This document shows, piece by piece, positions 12,801-23,000 of a stretch of 64,000 nt of DNA. A program made the position numbers and the translations under genes. Below the pieces are notes generated by a model, which saw only the letters and a list, made by a program, of their open reading frames with translations, had not been told where the DNA came from and ran no database searches. The stretch lies in the NCBI RefSeq assembly GCF_947623445.1, contig NC_135246.1, forward strand, positions 19,588,288 through 19,652,287, in the 5' to 3' direction. Origin of the DNA: Clavelina lepadiformis. Taxonomy: Eukaryota > Chordata > Ascidiacea > Aplousobranchia > Clavelinidae. Position 1 is the stretch's first letter; each line of letters begins with the position of its first letter.

Positions 12801-13331
12801 TTTGCATAATAATTAGCATTCAAGCACAACCGCTTCATTTGGCAGATTTTTAGCTGCTCCCGCGGCCGCAAAAAATACATCGATTGAGTGCGGCAATCTA
12901 TTGAAGACATACTGCTGCGACTCAATTGTGCTATCAGCTTTTGATATCGCATTGCGCAAAGATTAGAAACAGGTGAAAGAAAGTTCAAGACTGCTGGTCT
13001 CACCGGACGCTTCGTTCAAGACTGCTGGTCTCCCGGACGCAAAATTTAACCCTAAATTCCGGACATGTCCGGAATTTTCCGGACGGTATGGCAACCCTAA
13101 ATCCTATAAGTCCTATATGCCTTGCATGTATGGGCGTTTGTCAAATCGTTTGGTGGGCCGCACAAAATTGTTTGGCGGGCCGCAGGTTCGTCACCCCTGT
13201 GCTAGATCATAGCAAACTAATAATTGTAGCAGCTCTGACAAGTAAATACCAACCAAACACAGCTGGTCCTCTTTTGAAAGCTGATCAAATTTGAACCACT
13301 GCATGCACTTTGTACAGGCATATTGAGCCAT
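9893..13331 (-). CDS. FAM76: FAM76-family protein, 8 exons
   Basis: A member of the poorly understood nuclear FAM76A/B family. Exons in gene order: 13254-13331, 12405-12575, 11750-11896, 11450-11557, 10864-11291, 10467-10579, 10186-10307, 9893-10051. They total 1326 nt and give 441 aa with continuous phase, longer than vertebrate FAM76 (~340 aa) because of extended linkers. The N-terminus MAQYACTKCMQWF matches the FAM76 YACTKC start. Exons 2-4 carry serial CxxC pairs (CKFC, CERC, CKHC, CQRC, CHKC, CWLC), the family's zinc-ribbon-like cysteine region. Exon 5 is a Ser/Pro/Lys-rich linker. Exons 7-8 are a C-terminal coiled coil (VSKLREEISSLKKQL, then ELLKKIAQISKGKA). The first donor (TTG|GTTGGT) is weak, so the exon 1/2 join is the least certain. 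Intron 1 holds a hAT MITE and intron 2 a SINE. Confidence 0.92.
12069..12345 (-). repeat. tRNA-derived SINE-like repeat, copy 1 (FAM76 intron 2)
   Basis: Aligns by eye with the copies near 53.5, 58.5 and 59.3 kb. Shared blocks in plus orientation are CTCGGA..AGTCTTTGCA, TTTGTGCA, ATTTAGAACTGTTCAC, AGGAGCA, the GCATTACAA block and GGTATTGAAC (a decayed B box on the minus strand). The tRNA-like head is more degraded here than at 58.5 kb. Confidence 0.6.
12719..13199 (+). mobile_element. hAT-type MITE, copy 1
   Basis: A 481-bp non-autonomous element with terminal inverted repeats CAGGGGTGACGAACCT and its complement. It is flanked by a perfect 8-bp target duplication, TGCTAGAT (12711-12718 and 13200-13207), the hallmark of hAT transposition. 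Inside are a ~30-bp direct repeat containing TTCAAGACTGCTGGTCTC and the 18-bp palindrome TTCCGGACATGTCCGGAA. It is nearly identical to the inverted copy at 21886, so the family was active recently. The open frames within it are not transposase. It lies in intron 1 of FAM76. Confidence 0.93.
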
Positions 13332-13735
13332 TTCAGGAAAATAATTGATTACAAATTAAACACTCAGAAAGTTACCTAAATTGCAAGGATAATTGTGTTT
13401 AAGCTGATTTCATTAAGGTAGAAACTATAAATTGAATTGACAGGCAGCATATCATCAGATCATTCGGGTAAATTGTTTGACATTTCATAGATATCATAGA
13501 TAACACATCATAAAAATCTTTTACGTGAACTAAAAATTGTAAAAAAATGTAATGAAATTTTCGACACCTTTCAAAATATATACAGGTATGTTGGAGATTA
13601 CAAATAAAGTGTTGCTAGTTGCAATTTTAGAAGAATGACATGAAGGAACAATTAACAATGTTTATATATATATATACTTCCTATACTCTACTTTCAAATA
13701 TCTTACAAACTAGTTAAATGCCTTGCCACATTTAA
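13332..13735. other. short spacer between ACADS and FAM76
   Basis: Only about 405 bp separate the ACADS stop from the FAM76 start codon, both on the minus strand. The spacer must hold the ACADS 3' UTR and the FAM76 promoter or 5' UTR. A TATATATA microsatellite lies near 13661-13674. I see no further gene. Confidence 0.5.
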
Positions 13736-15016
13736 TCAGGCGCTATATTCTTTTAAGAGTCGTCCAGCAATGACTAATCGTTGAACTTCGCTTGTTCCTT
13801 CGTAAATCTCTGTGATACGAGCGTCACGATAATGCCTTTCGGCAGGCATGTCCATTACATAGCCCATTCCGCCAAGAACCTGCATTGACTGATGAGCTAC
13901 CTTCGTAGCAGTCTCAGAGGCAGCCAACTTGGCCATTGCCGCTTCTTTCGTAATGTTCTGTCCACTGTCCTTGAGTCGAGCAGCACGCCACGTCAAAAGT
14001 CGAGCAGATTCTATTCTCGTAGCCATGTCAGCTAGTTTGAATTGGATGGCTTGCAGTTTGTTTATCGGTGCACCAAATGCCTCTCTGTCTGCTGCATAAG
14101 CAATAGCACAGTCTAGTGCCGCCTGTGCAATGCCTAGTGCTTGGCCTGCTATTCCGATACGACCACCATCTAGTGTGGACATTGCAATTTTAAATCCAAA
14201 TCCAGCTTCTCCTAGAAGATTCTCTTTTGGTATTCTGCAATTTTCGAAAATCAGGTTCGCAGTGGATGAACCTCTAATTCCAAGTTTTTCTTCTTTTTTC
14301 CCCAAACTAAGCCCTTCAGTTGGCATTGGAACAACAAAGGCACTGATGCCTTTATGCTTTAAGGATTTGTCAGTTGTCGCAAACACAACAGTTGCAGATG
14401 CTTCATAGCTGTTTGTTATCCAAGACTTAGTACCGTTCAAGACCCACGAGTCTCCGTCAAGTCGAGCTGTCGTGGATGCAGCCCCAGCATCTGAACCATT
14501 CCCGGGTTCGCTGAGGGCAAAACAGCCGACTTTAGTGCCGTTAAGAAAAGGCGTGATGTACCGATCAACAAGATTATCAGCAGCCCATGTTTGAAGAGGA
14601 TAGAGATAGAGTGAATTGTGGGCGCTCATAATCACTCCAGCAGTGGCACAACCTCTGCTGATTTCCTCCATAGCAACTGCATATGCCAGCGCGTCAAGTC
14701 CCGCACCCCCGTGTGACTCTGATATATTTATCCCCATTAAACCCAAATCTCCCATCATTTTTACTTGTTCTGATGGAAATCTGTGTTCCTTGTCAATTGC
14801 GTAGGCGATCGGTTTCAGCTCTTTCTCAGCAAAATCTGCACAAGTCTGTCGGAGCATCTGGTGAGTATCTGGAAGAGCATCTTGATCCGGAAGAACAGAA
14901 GTAAACGATCTTGATGCAGCAACACCAGGCACTCGCATGGATTGACTTTTACAAGAATTCAACAATGAAATTCCGAATGATTTAAAGAGCATTAAAGACT
15001 TCATCTTGCGAACCAT
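13736..15016 (-). CDS. ACADS: short-chain acyl-CoA dehydrogenase (mitochondrial), intronless
   Basis: A 426-aa flavoprotein that oxidises butyryl- and other short acyl-CoAs in the first step of mitochondrial beta-oxidation, passing electrons to ETF. The first ~40 residues are rich in K, R and S, as expected for a matrix-targeting peptide. The mature part aligns along its whole length with vertebrate [24 protein letters not shown], the signature [31 protein letters not shown], and a C-terminus with [14 protein letters not shown], where the Glu of YEGT is the catalytic base. Nothing is broken. The gene has no intron, while the human gene has ten exons, so a retroposed origin or intron loss is likely. 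A candidate acceptor AG lies about 10 nt upstream of the ATG. Confidence 0.96.
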   Translation of the reverse strand: MVRKMKSLMLFKSFGISLLNSCKSQSMRVPGVAASRSFTSVLPDQDALPDTHQMLRQTCADFAEKELKPIAYAIDKEHRFPSEQVKMMGDLGLMGINISESHGGAGLDALAYAVAMEEISRGCATAGVIMSAHNSLYLYPLQTWAADNLVDRYITPFLNGTKVGCFALSEPGNGSDAGAASTTARLDGDSWVLNGTKSWITNSYEASATVVFATTDKSLKHKGISAFVVPMPTEGLSLGKKEEKLGIRGSSTANLIFENCRIPKENLLGEAGFGFKIAMSTLDGGRIGIAGQALGIAQAALDCAIAYAADREAFGAPINKLQAIQFKLADMATRIESARLLTWRAARLKDSGQNITKEAAMAKLAASETATKVAHQSMQVLGGMGYVMDMPAERHYRDARITEIYEGTSEVQRLVIAGRLLKEYSA

Positions 15017-17063
15017 ATGAATAAACTATTTTTGGAAAATTCAAGCCTATTATTTGCCTTTAAAACCAAATAATGTACCTTAGAACAGAAAAATAATAAT
15101 TACAATAGTATGAAATCGGCTTTCAGTTGTGAGCCATCATAGCCAAATCAGTTTACAGTAAGCAACAACCATTATGCAAATGCAATTATTTATAAACTAT
15201 AAAATTTACCACAATTTGAGTAAATCTCTAACTCAGTATTATAGCTTAAGACAGTGGCAGCCCAATTAATTTGCAACCACAGAATGTGATAAATCTAAAA
15301 GAGTTTGTTATAATTATTAGTAAGCGGTACCAGTAATATATGTTACAATTACCGGTAAGCGGTACCAGTAATATATTGTCAAATTATTTAAGCACGCTAT
15401 TACGGCAACACCATCACTGCACCAGGTGTTGTGGCAAAACCGCTGCCTAATATCATGACAACATCACACACACACTGGCCCATTTCATGCAATGAATGCA
15501 GATTGCAAAGGTGGCAGAAATCTCAGCTAGGCTTAGCAAGTAGCAACGAAATTGTCTGACGTAAACTGTTTGCTAGTTTTACAGAAATTAAGCGGGCAAA
15601 CAATATTTCAGAACTAAGATGATTAGAGGACAGAGATTATAATTATCTTTCCGCCCTTTAGAGTTTAAACTAACCTATTTAGCTTAGTTTTAACAAATAG
15701 GCTAGTTAAGCGTGTTTCTTTTGGAAAACTAATTCTTCATTCTGTTCAAAAGACGAATTTTATAATTTTACGTAAAGTTAGAATTTAGAAACTGGTGTGA
15801 TGTGACCTCATACGCTTTTCTTAACTCATTACATCATTGGCGATTCCATGTTTACTATTACGTCACGTCACTCATACAATATTCTAATGTATGGCTTTAA
15901 TTTTCTAACTTATAAGGTCCGCTTATAGTCGCCGCTTATAAGATCCATCTCTGTTCCAGGAGAAATGGATCCTATAAACCGCGGATCTACCTTAGGTGTC
16001 CATATGAATCAAACAAGCTCAGTGTGCGTGGTTGTTAATCTTGTAATGTATATAAATCTCAGAAATAACTCAAAGAACACAAAAATAACACATAAATCAC
16101 TCAAAAGCATAATGAAAGCATTTAAAAAGATTGCAAAAGATTTAGGCCCAAGATCCATCTATTAAAGGTTCCAAAAAGAATTGTGTATATCAGTAGACGC
16201 ATCTGGCTGTAAAAAGACGTTCATAATCAAAGCTCAATACTCATTGGTTATTAAGTCACAATACAACGCTGCTGAAGACAATTATCTTCTGTAGAGCAAT
16301 TATTTCAAATTTCCAAATTAATTAATAGCAAATTAATTATTGATAGCAAATTTCCAGTAAAACTTGATGTCACACACTCTAGCCGTCTAGCGTAAATCAA
16401 AATGCAGCAAAAATTATTGCCAATTAATTCTATTTTGTGTCTTCTACACACACTAATACGTTGTTTAGTCATATGATACACTACAATGGTAAATTTGATT
16501 AAAAAAAAGCAAAACTTCAGTAGCCTACAATACCAATAAAAAAGAAGAAATAACATGCTGAACTTTAACCTTTGAAAATTTTAAAATGGTATTGCATGCT
16601 CTTCTGGTTTCACTTAAACAAAAAATTTGAGACTAGATTAAATATTTTACCCAGCAACCTTTAGCTTAGTTTTTGCCTTGCTACTTGTCAAGAGTACTCG
16701 AGTGGAAAGGTCATTCACTAGACTAAGCACCGCGTCTGAAGAAGATCGACAAGTGTGTATTTACAGAAACTTAATTACACGCAAAGAGTTTTCAGAGCAA
16801 AAGGAAGATATTATGTAAAGGCAGCCAATAATTTTCTACCGTAGCCTACTCTTCTTGTCAACCATTCTACTACAACAAACCCTTTACCGGCGAAATAAAT
16901 ATTAAGAATCTTTATGACGTAACAATTGATACGTTAGTTAGCCATATTTAAAACTCGAGTTTTGAGAAATTAATTTAGTTTTGTAAGTATCGTTACAGAT
17001 GCGTAGAAAAGTTTACCATCAAGGTACAACTAGCCTTATTGAAATTTCATGTAGCAATTTACT
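15017..17063. other. intergenic upstream of ACADS and the KLHL gene
   Basis: About 2 kb of divergent-promoter space between ACADS (minus) and the KLHL gene (plus). A 22-bp direct repeat (GTAAGCGGTACCAGTAATAT plus two bases) occurs at 15320-15341 and 15355-15376. A frame at 15965-16163 is probably not coding, although its first ten codons followed by a weak GTGTCC donor would be an alternative first KLHL exon in the right phase. Confidence 0.45.
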
Positions 17064-20000
17064 ATGGGTAAGGAATTAAGTATTAGCTTGACTAGATATA
17101 ACTTTGGACAGTACAGTAATTTTTGGTCCGGACACCAGTTGGGATTCATATTAAGCTTATAAATCAGACAACGACGTAGTAGTCAAATATTACCTTGGGT
17201 TTTACCGTACACGACTTACCGTATTCGCTTGTGTTCATATTTCTATGATTTGAGTTTTACTGCCGCCTTTAAAAGACTTTTTTACTATAGGCTCAAACGC
17301 ATCCAAGACCAGACGTGTGAGCTCGAGTGTTGATGACACACGGATACTTTCAATACCCCATCAGCATTCTAACGAACACATCAATCTACTTGTGGAAGGG
17401 CTTGTTAGCCTGCGAGATAATTGCACCTTTTGTGACGCAATCATATGCGCTTTCGGTATGTGACGATAGCTCGTATTCTTAGAAAAAGTTTTCTTCTAAT
17501 TGTAAGTAACTCACAGTTCCATTCTATGGGTACTTTAGCGAAAGAATGTTGAAAAAGTAAAGTTTTTAGACCCAGACAGCAAGGAACAACGCAAGCACTA
17601 CACCCATAAATGTGTGCTGGCGGCTTCCAGCGGGTACTTTCGAGAGAAGCTTGGAGCAACGTTACCAGCAGGTTTCGAAGACTTACTCGACATACAGGCT
17701 GTTTATTTTTTGTAGGTAAACTTCAACTACTGTACTTCCTTTTTATTTAGATGCTTGTTCGTCTACGATGGAAAGTCCTGTGAGCAACGAAACATCCCAA
17801 ACAGATACGGCCACAAACACCAGCACTGTAATACTTGACTTTCCAATTAGAACCGCAGCCTTAGAGGTGGTTTTGAAATACATGTACTCGGCTGTGCTTG
17901 ACAGTAGACTTGAATTAATCCCTGATGTCCTTGAGGCAGCAATGAAATTGAAAATCGCTTCACTCAAACGACGGTGTTTGTTCGAAATACAGAAGGAGTA
18001 AGTATTGAGAGTTGTTTTAAGATTTTTCTGAATTAGAGAGAAAAATAACTTTCTAAAATTTTAAAGAAGACATTCTTCAGCCCATGCATATACTTTAAGC
18101 TAAACGTATCTTATCTGAATATTGATCATTTACTTGCGTTGTTGTGTGCACAGTCTCTTGCTATCATTTTCGCATAATCGTTTACTCAACGTTGTCCGGT
18201 GTGTTGTTGCAGGTTTCGTCTGGAATATTTCCAACGTATTTATCGCCTCTCATGTCAACTTGGCATCAGCGAGCTTCGAGACTTCACGTTAGAGCAAGCG
18301 ATAGAGAAATTTGACCTGTTCGTCGACACCGCTTGCTTTTTGGAACTTACCGGAGCAGAAATGCAGGTGAATGGTGATCATGATGATCAGTAGAATAATT
18401 TTAGATATTTACCGGTAGTTCGACTGAAGCATGCATACCTTACCTACTTTTCATTAAAAACTCAAGAGTTAGAATACATTTCAATGAGCGTCGAAATTTT
18501 TTTAAGATCTTCAGGAACCACAAATGTGAGAAATTTATTCTACTGTATTCAAAACTGAATTGGGCTGTTAGGATAAGATCATATTTTTAGGGATCATTTC
18601 TATAGTATGTTTCTTGAAAACGTCATTCAAGCATGACAAAACCCCAACTACGATGATGAGTTGAAGGGTTTCTTCCTGAGCATGAAGCTTGATCGGATGT
18701 TGCTCTTCGGAGCAGTTTCCGGTTCTTGAGGAATGTTCTTTGCTGCGCTTGTCGCTACCAAAGAGGGAAGGAACTCATTCTGAGTAGTTTCGATAAGAAG
18801 TTCATCCGAGACTCAATACCTGTGTAGAGAGACATGATGTGTTTGAGGACGGCAGGTGCTACTTGATGAGAAAATGCTATTTACCAACTGTTGACCGGTC
18901 ATTAGGGATGGGACGATTCGAACCTGAATTGATTCACCAAAATATCATCTTTGTGGAAGATTTGGGCGAACACAAATACTAACAATGGCGCAGCCGAATA
19001 CAATAATACTTATATATTTACTGGCTTTGGGAGAAAATGGTGATCTAGCGTTATGGCGAAGGTAAAATAGAGTCAGCAGTAGTTGCAATGAAAGTTATTT
19101 TCCTTACGATTTTTGCTTTTTCAATCGTTTTTAACACATTATTTTTTGAATCAAAGCGATTTGCTTATCGATTACGTCATGTTACAAGCAAGACTTGACA
19201 ACTTTTGAATGAAATTTTATTGTTTGGTTTTAATACGATTAGATTCGGGATTCGTTCGTGTCGACCTTCATGATATTCGGGTTCGCACGAACCAGAATAA
19301 TCTCCCTCGCAGCACATTCTTACCGTTCATCGCCATACTTCTGTGCTTGTCGTTGGCGAGGAGGAAGGAACTCGTTGTAAGTAGTCGAACAAGCAGATTG
19401 TTTATGTTTCAACGATCTCTATGTAGGTTCGGCATCGACCTAGTAGCAGACTTACTTTGCCACTGCGCCTGTTTCAGATTTTTTCATTTACTTTTTCTGT
19501 CATTGTCATCAAGTACAAAGATGCGACAGATGGCATTGGGTTTTCTTCTGATGAGCAAAATGCTGGTGATGCGTCGGCCAAGCTTGTTCTGTTACTTCTT
19601 TGCTATCTTGCAAATGGTTTCAGACGATTTTCTTCTATATGGCCTCAGTTTCGCGTAGAATTATTTTCCACTCATTTCCATAAGGTTGTGCACCTGCAAT
19701 CTATCCCAGGCAAAATTCCGCACTCACATTAACTCTTTTCGGTCGGTTAATTGTTAGTTCATTAGCATAACACTGGTAGCTTGTCTTCAGCTTCCCGTTG
19801 TTCAAAAGTGTTCTCATCTGTCAGTCTTGCGTATCACTTTTCAGTAACCACAAATGCAGGAAATTTATTCTACTGTAGATAAAACTGAATTGGGTTGTTT
19901 GAATAAGATCATACTTTTAGGGATCATTTCTATAGTATGTTTCTTGAAAACGTCATTCAAGCATGACAAAACCCCAACTACGATGATGAGTTGAAGGGTT

Positions 20001-23000
20001 TCTTCCTGAGCATGAAGCTTGATCGGATGTTGCTCTTCGGAGCAGTTTCCGGTTCTTGAGGAATGTTCTTTGCCGCGCTTGTCGCTACCAAAGAGGGAAA
20101 AAACTCATTCTGAGTAGTTTCGTTAAAAATTTCATCCGAGACTCAATACTTGTGTAGAGTGACATGTTGTGTTTGAGCACGGCAGGTGCTACATGATAAA
20201 CAAATACTATTTACCAACTGTTGACCGGCCACTAAGGATGGGCCGATTCAAACCCGAATTGATTCACCGAATATCATCTTTGTGGAAGATTCGGACGAAC
20301 ACAAATACCAACAATAGCGCAGCCGAATACAATATCACTTATAGATTTACTGGCTTTGGGAGAAAATGGTAATCTAGTCTAGCGTTCCGGCGAAGGTAAA
20401 ATAGAGTCAGCAATAGTTGCAATGAAAGTCATTTTCCATACGATTTGTGCTTTTTCAATCGTTTTTAAAACATTATTTTTTGAATCAAAGCGATTTGCTT
20501 ATCGATTACGTCATGTTACAAGCAAGACTTGACAACTTTTGAATGAAATTTTATTGTTTGGTGATTCGTGCTTCGTTCGTGTCGACCTTCATGATATTCG
20601 GGTTCGCACGAACCAGAATAATCTCCCTCGCCGCACATCCTTACCGGTCACCGCCATACTTCTGTGCTTGTCGTTGGCGAGGAGGGAAGGAACTGGTTAT
20701 AAGTAGTCGAACAAGCAGATTGTTTATGTTTCAACGCTCTCTATGTAGGTTCGGCATCGACCTAGTAGCAGACTTACTTTGCCACTGCGCCTGTTTCAGA
20801 TTTTTTCATTTCTTTTTTCTGTCATTATCATTAAGTTCAAAGATGAGACAGATGGCATTGGGTTTTCTTCTGATGAAAAAAATGTTGGTGACGCGTCGGC
20901 CAAGCTTGTTCTGTTACTTCTTTGCTATCTTGCAAATGCCTTCAGACGATGTTATTTTATTTGGTCTCAGTTTCGCGTAAAATAATTTTCCACTCACTTC
21001 CATAAGGTTGTGCACCTGCAATATATCCCAGGCAAAATTCCGCACTCTGATAAAGTCTTTTCGGTTGGATAATTGTTAGTTCATTAGCATAACACTGGTA
21101 GCTTGTCTTCAGCTTCCTGTTGTTTAAAAGTGTTCTCATCTGTCAGTCTTGCGTAACACTTTTCACGAACCACAAACGCAAGAAATTTATTCTACTGTAC
21201 ATAAAACTGAATTGGGATGTTTGGATAAGATCATACTTTTAGGGATCATTTCTATAGTATGTTTCTTGAAAACGTCATTCAAGCATGACAAAACCCCAAC
21301 TACGATGATGAGTTGAAGAGTTTCATCCTGAGCATGAAGCTTGATCGGATGTTGCTCTTCGGAGCAGTTTCCGTTTCTTGAGGAATGTTCTTTGCTGCGC
21401 TTGTCGCTACCAAAGAGGGAAGGAACTCATTCTGAGTAGTCTAACTAGTAGATTGTTTTTTTTAATACGCTTACTGAATAGACTTGACTTTATCTTGTAA
21501 CTTATTCCCTTCAAATGCATCCGCTTCAAAATTGTGTTTTGGCTTACGAGTCTTTATTGCCAAGTTTTAATACGTCACGCCCTGTTGGTGTGCTTGAGCC
21601 TTTTTTACTGTAAGGAAACATTATAATGGTGCGTCTGCAAGGCTCTTGTCGAAGACGCATCAGCGACTACTTACAGATCAAATATTCTCGGATACGTTAC
21701 AATGTTATTACAGGCTTTTCTTTTAAGTCGCCATAGTTCCGTGTGGGATTCGTTTCAATTCACTATCATAAGGTTGTGCACCAGCAGCCTATCTCTCAAA
21801 ATTTCGCACTCAGATAAACTTTTTTCTGTCGGTTAAATGATAACTTTGGTAATTGTCACGCTGCAAGTTGCTAATTGCTGTAATACAGGGGTGACGAACC
21901 TGCGGCCCGCGGGCCGCATGCGGCCCACCAAACGATTTGACAAACGCCCATACATGCAAGGCATATAGAACTTATAAGAATACCGTCATATTATCATATC
22001 ATATTATTGCCATACCGTCCGGAAAATTCCGGACATGTCCGGAATTTAGGGTTAAATTTTGCGTCCGGGAGACCAGCAGTCTTGAACGAAGCGTCCGGTG
22101 AGACCAGCAGTCTTGAACTTTCTTTCACCTGTTTCTAATCTTTGCGCAATGCGATATCAAAAGCTGATAGCACAATTGAGTCGCAGCAGTATGTCTTCAA
22201 TAGATTGCCGCACTCAATCGATGTATTTTTTGCGGCCGCGGGAGCAGCTAAAAATCTGCCAAATGAAGCGGTTGTGCTTGAATGCTAATTATTAAGCAAA
22301 ATGTTAAAAAAATTGTGCGGCCCGCTTGCTCAGCCGTAACTGACAAAGTGGCCCGCGTCATCGAATAGGTTCGTCACCCCTGCTCTAATCTTATATAGAT
22401 TATATATAATCTTATATATAACGGTAGATACCACCCCTGCTGTAATAGAACTGTGCTCTAAGATAGAAGGTTTGCATGGCCACCAAACCCTCAAAATAAT
22501 TCCGAATTAAAGACGAATTTAAAGCCAAAATAACACAAACAACTACACTATTGGAAGAAGTGGAGGCCATGTTTTCTAACATTAAAAACATGTTTATTGA
22601 CAGCCGAAAAAATTAGAATGGAATAAACTTGTTTCCTTGTAAACTGTATTGTATATTATTCGCCAAAACCTGTGCGGAGCGGTATGATAGTTTTCGATGA
22701 AAACTTGTGTTTGTTTATCATAAATCGGCATGACGTGTACACTAACACGTCTTAGTAGGAAAGTGTTGGGAGTTATTGCTCATAGGCACAATCAGTATTG
22801 CATTACACCTGTCATTGCTGTGATTCGTTTGCAAACCTCATTCGCATGGTACGGAAATTCCCCGAACTAGAAACAAGAATGACGTCACGAAGCTTTGCAT
22901 TTGGTGCCTCATTTGACTTGTGAATGTGAAATAAGCGAACGAACGAAATGTGAAATAAGCGTTTTACTGAGGACAGGAGAGTGGAAATCGACTAGAAACT

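Noticed and set aside
12794-13294. Open frames of 60-80 aa in the hAT MITE, repeated at 22098-22295
   Set aside because: Conserved only because the two MITE copies are nearly identical; no transposase motif and no splice context.
15965-16163. 66-aa frame as a separate gene
   Set aside because: No domain; at most its first ten codons could be an alternative KLHL start exon with a weak donor.
19209-20985. Open frames up to 149 aa in the tandem array
   Set aside because: Hydrophobic/cysteine-rich sequence matching nothing known, in overlapping frames; kept as repeat content with the caveat given.
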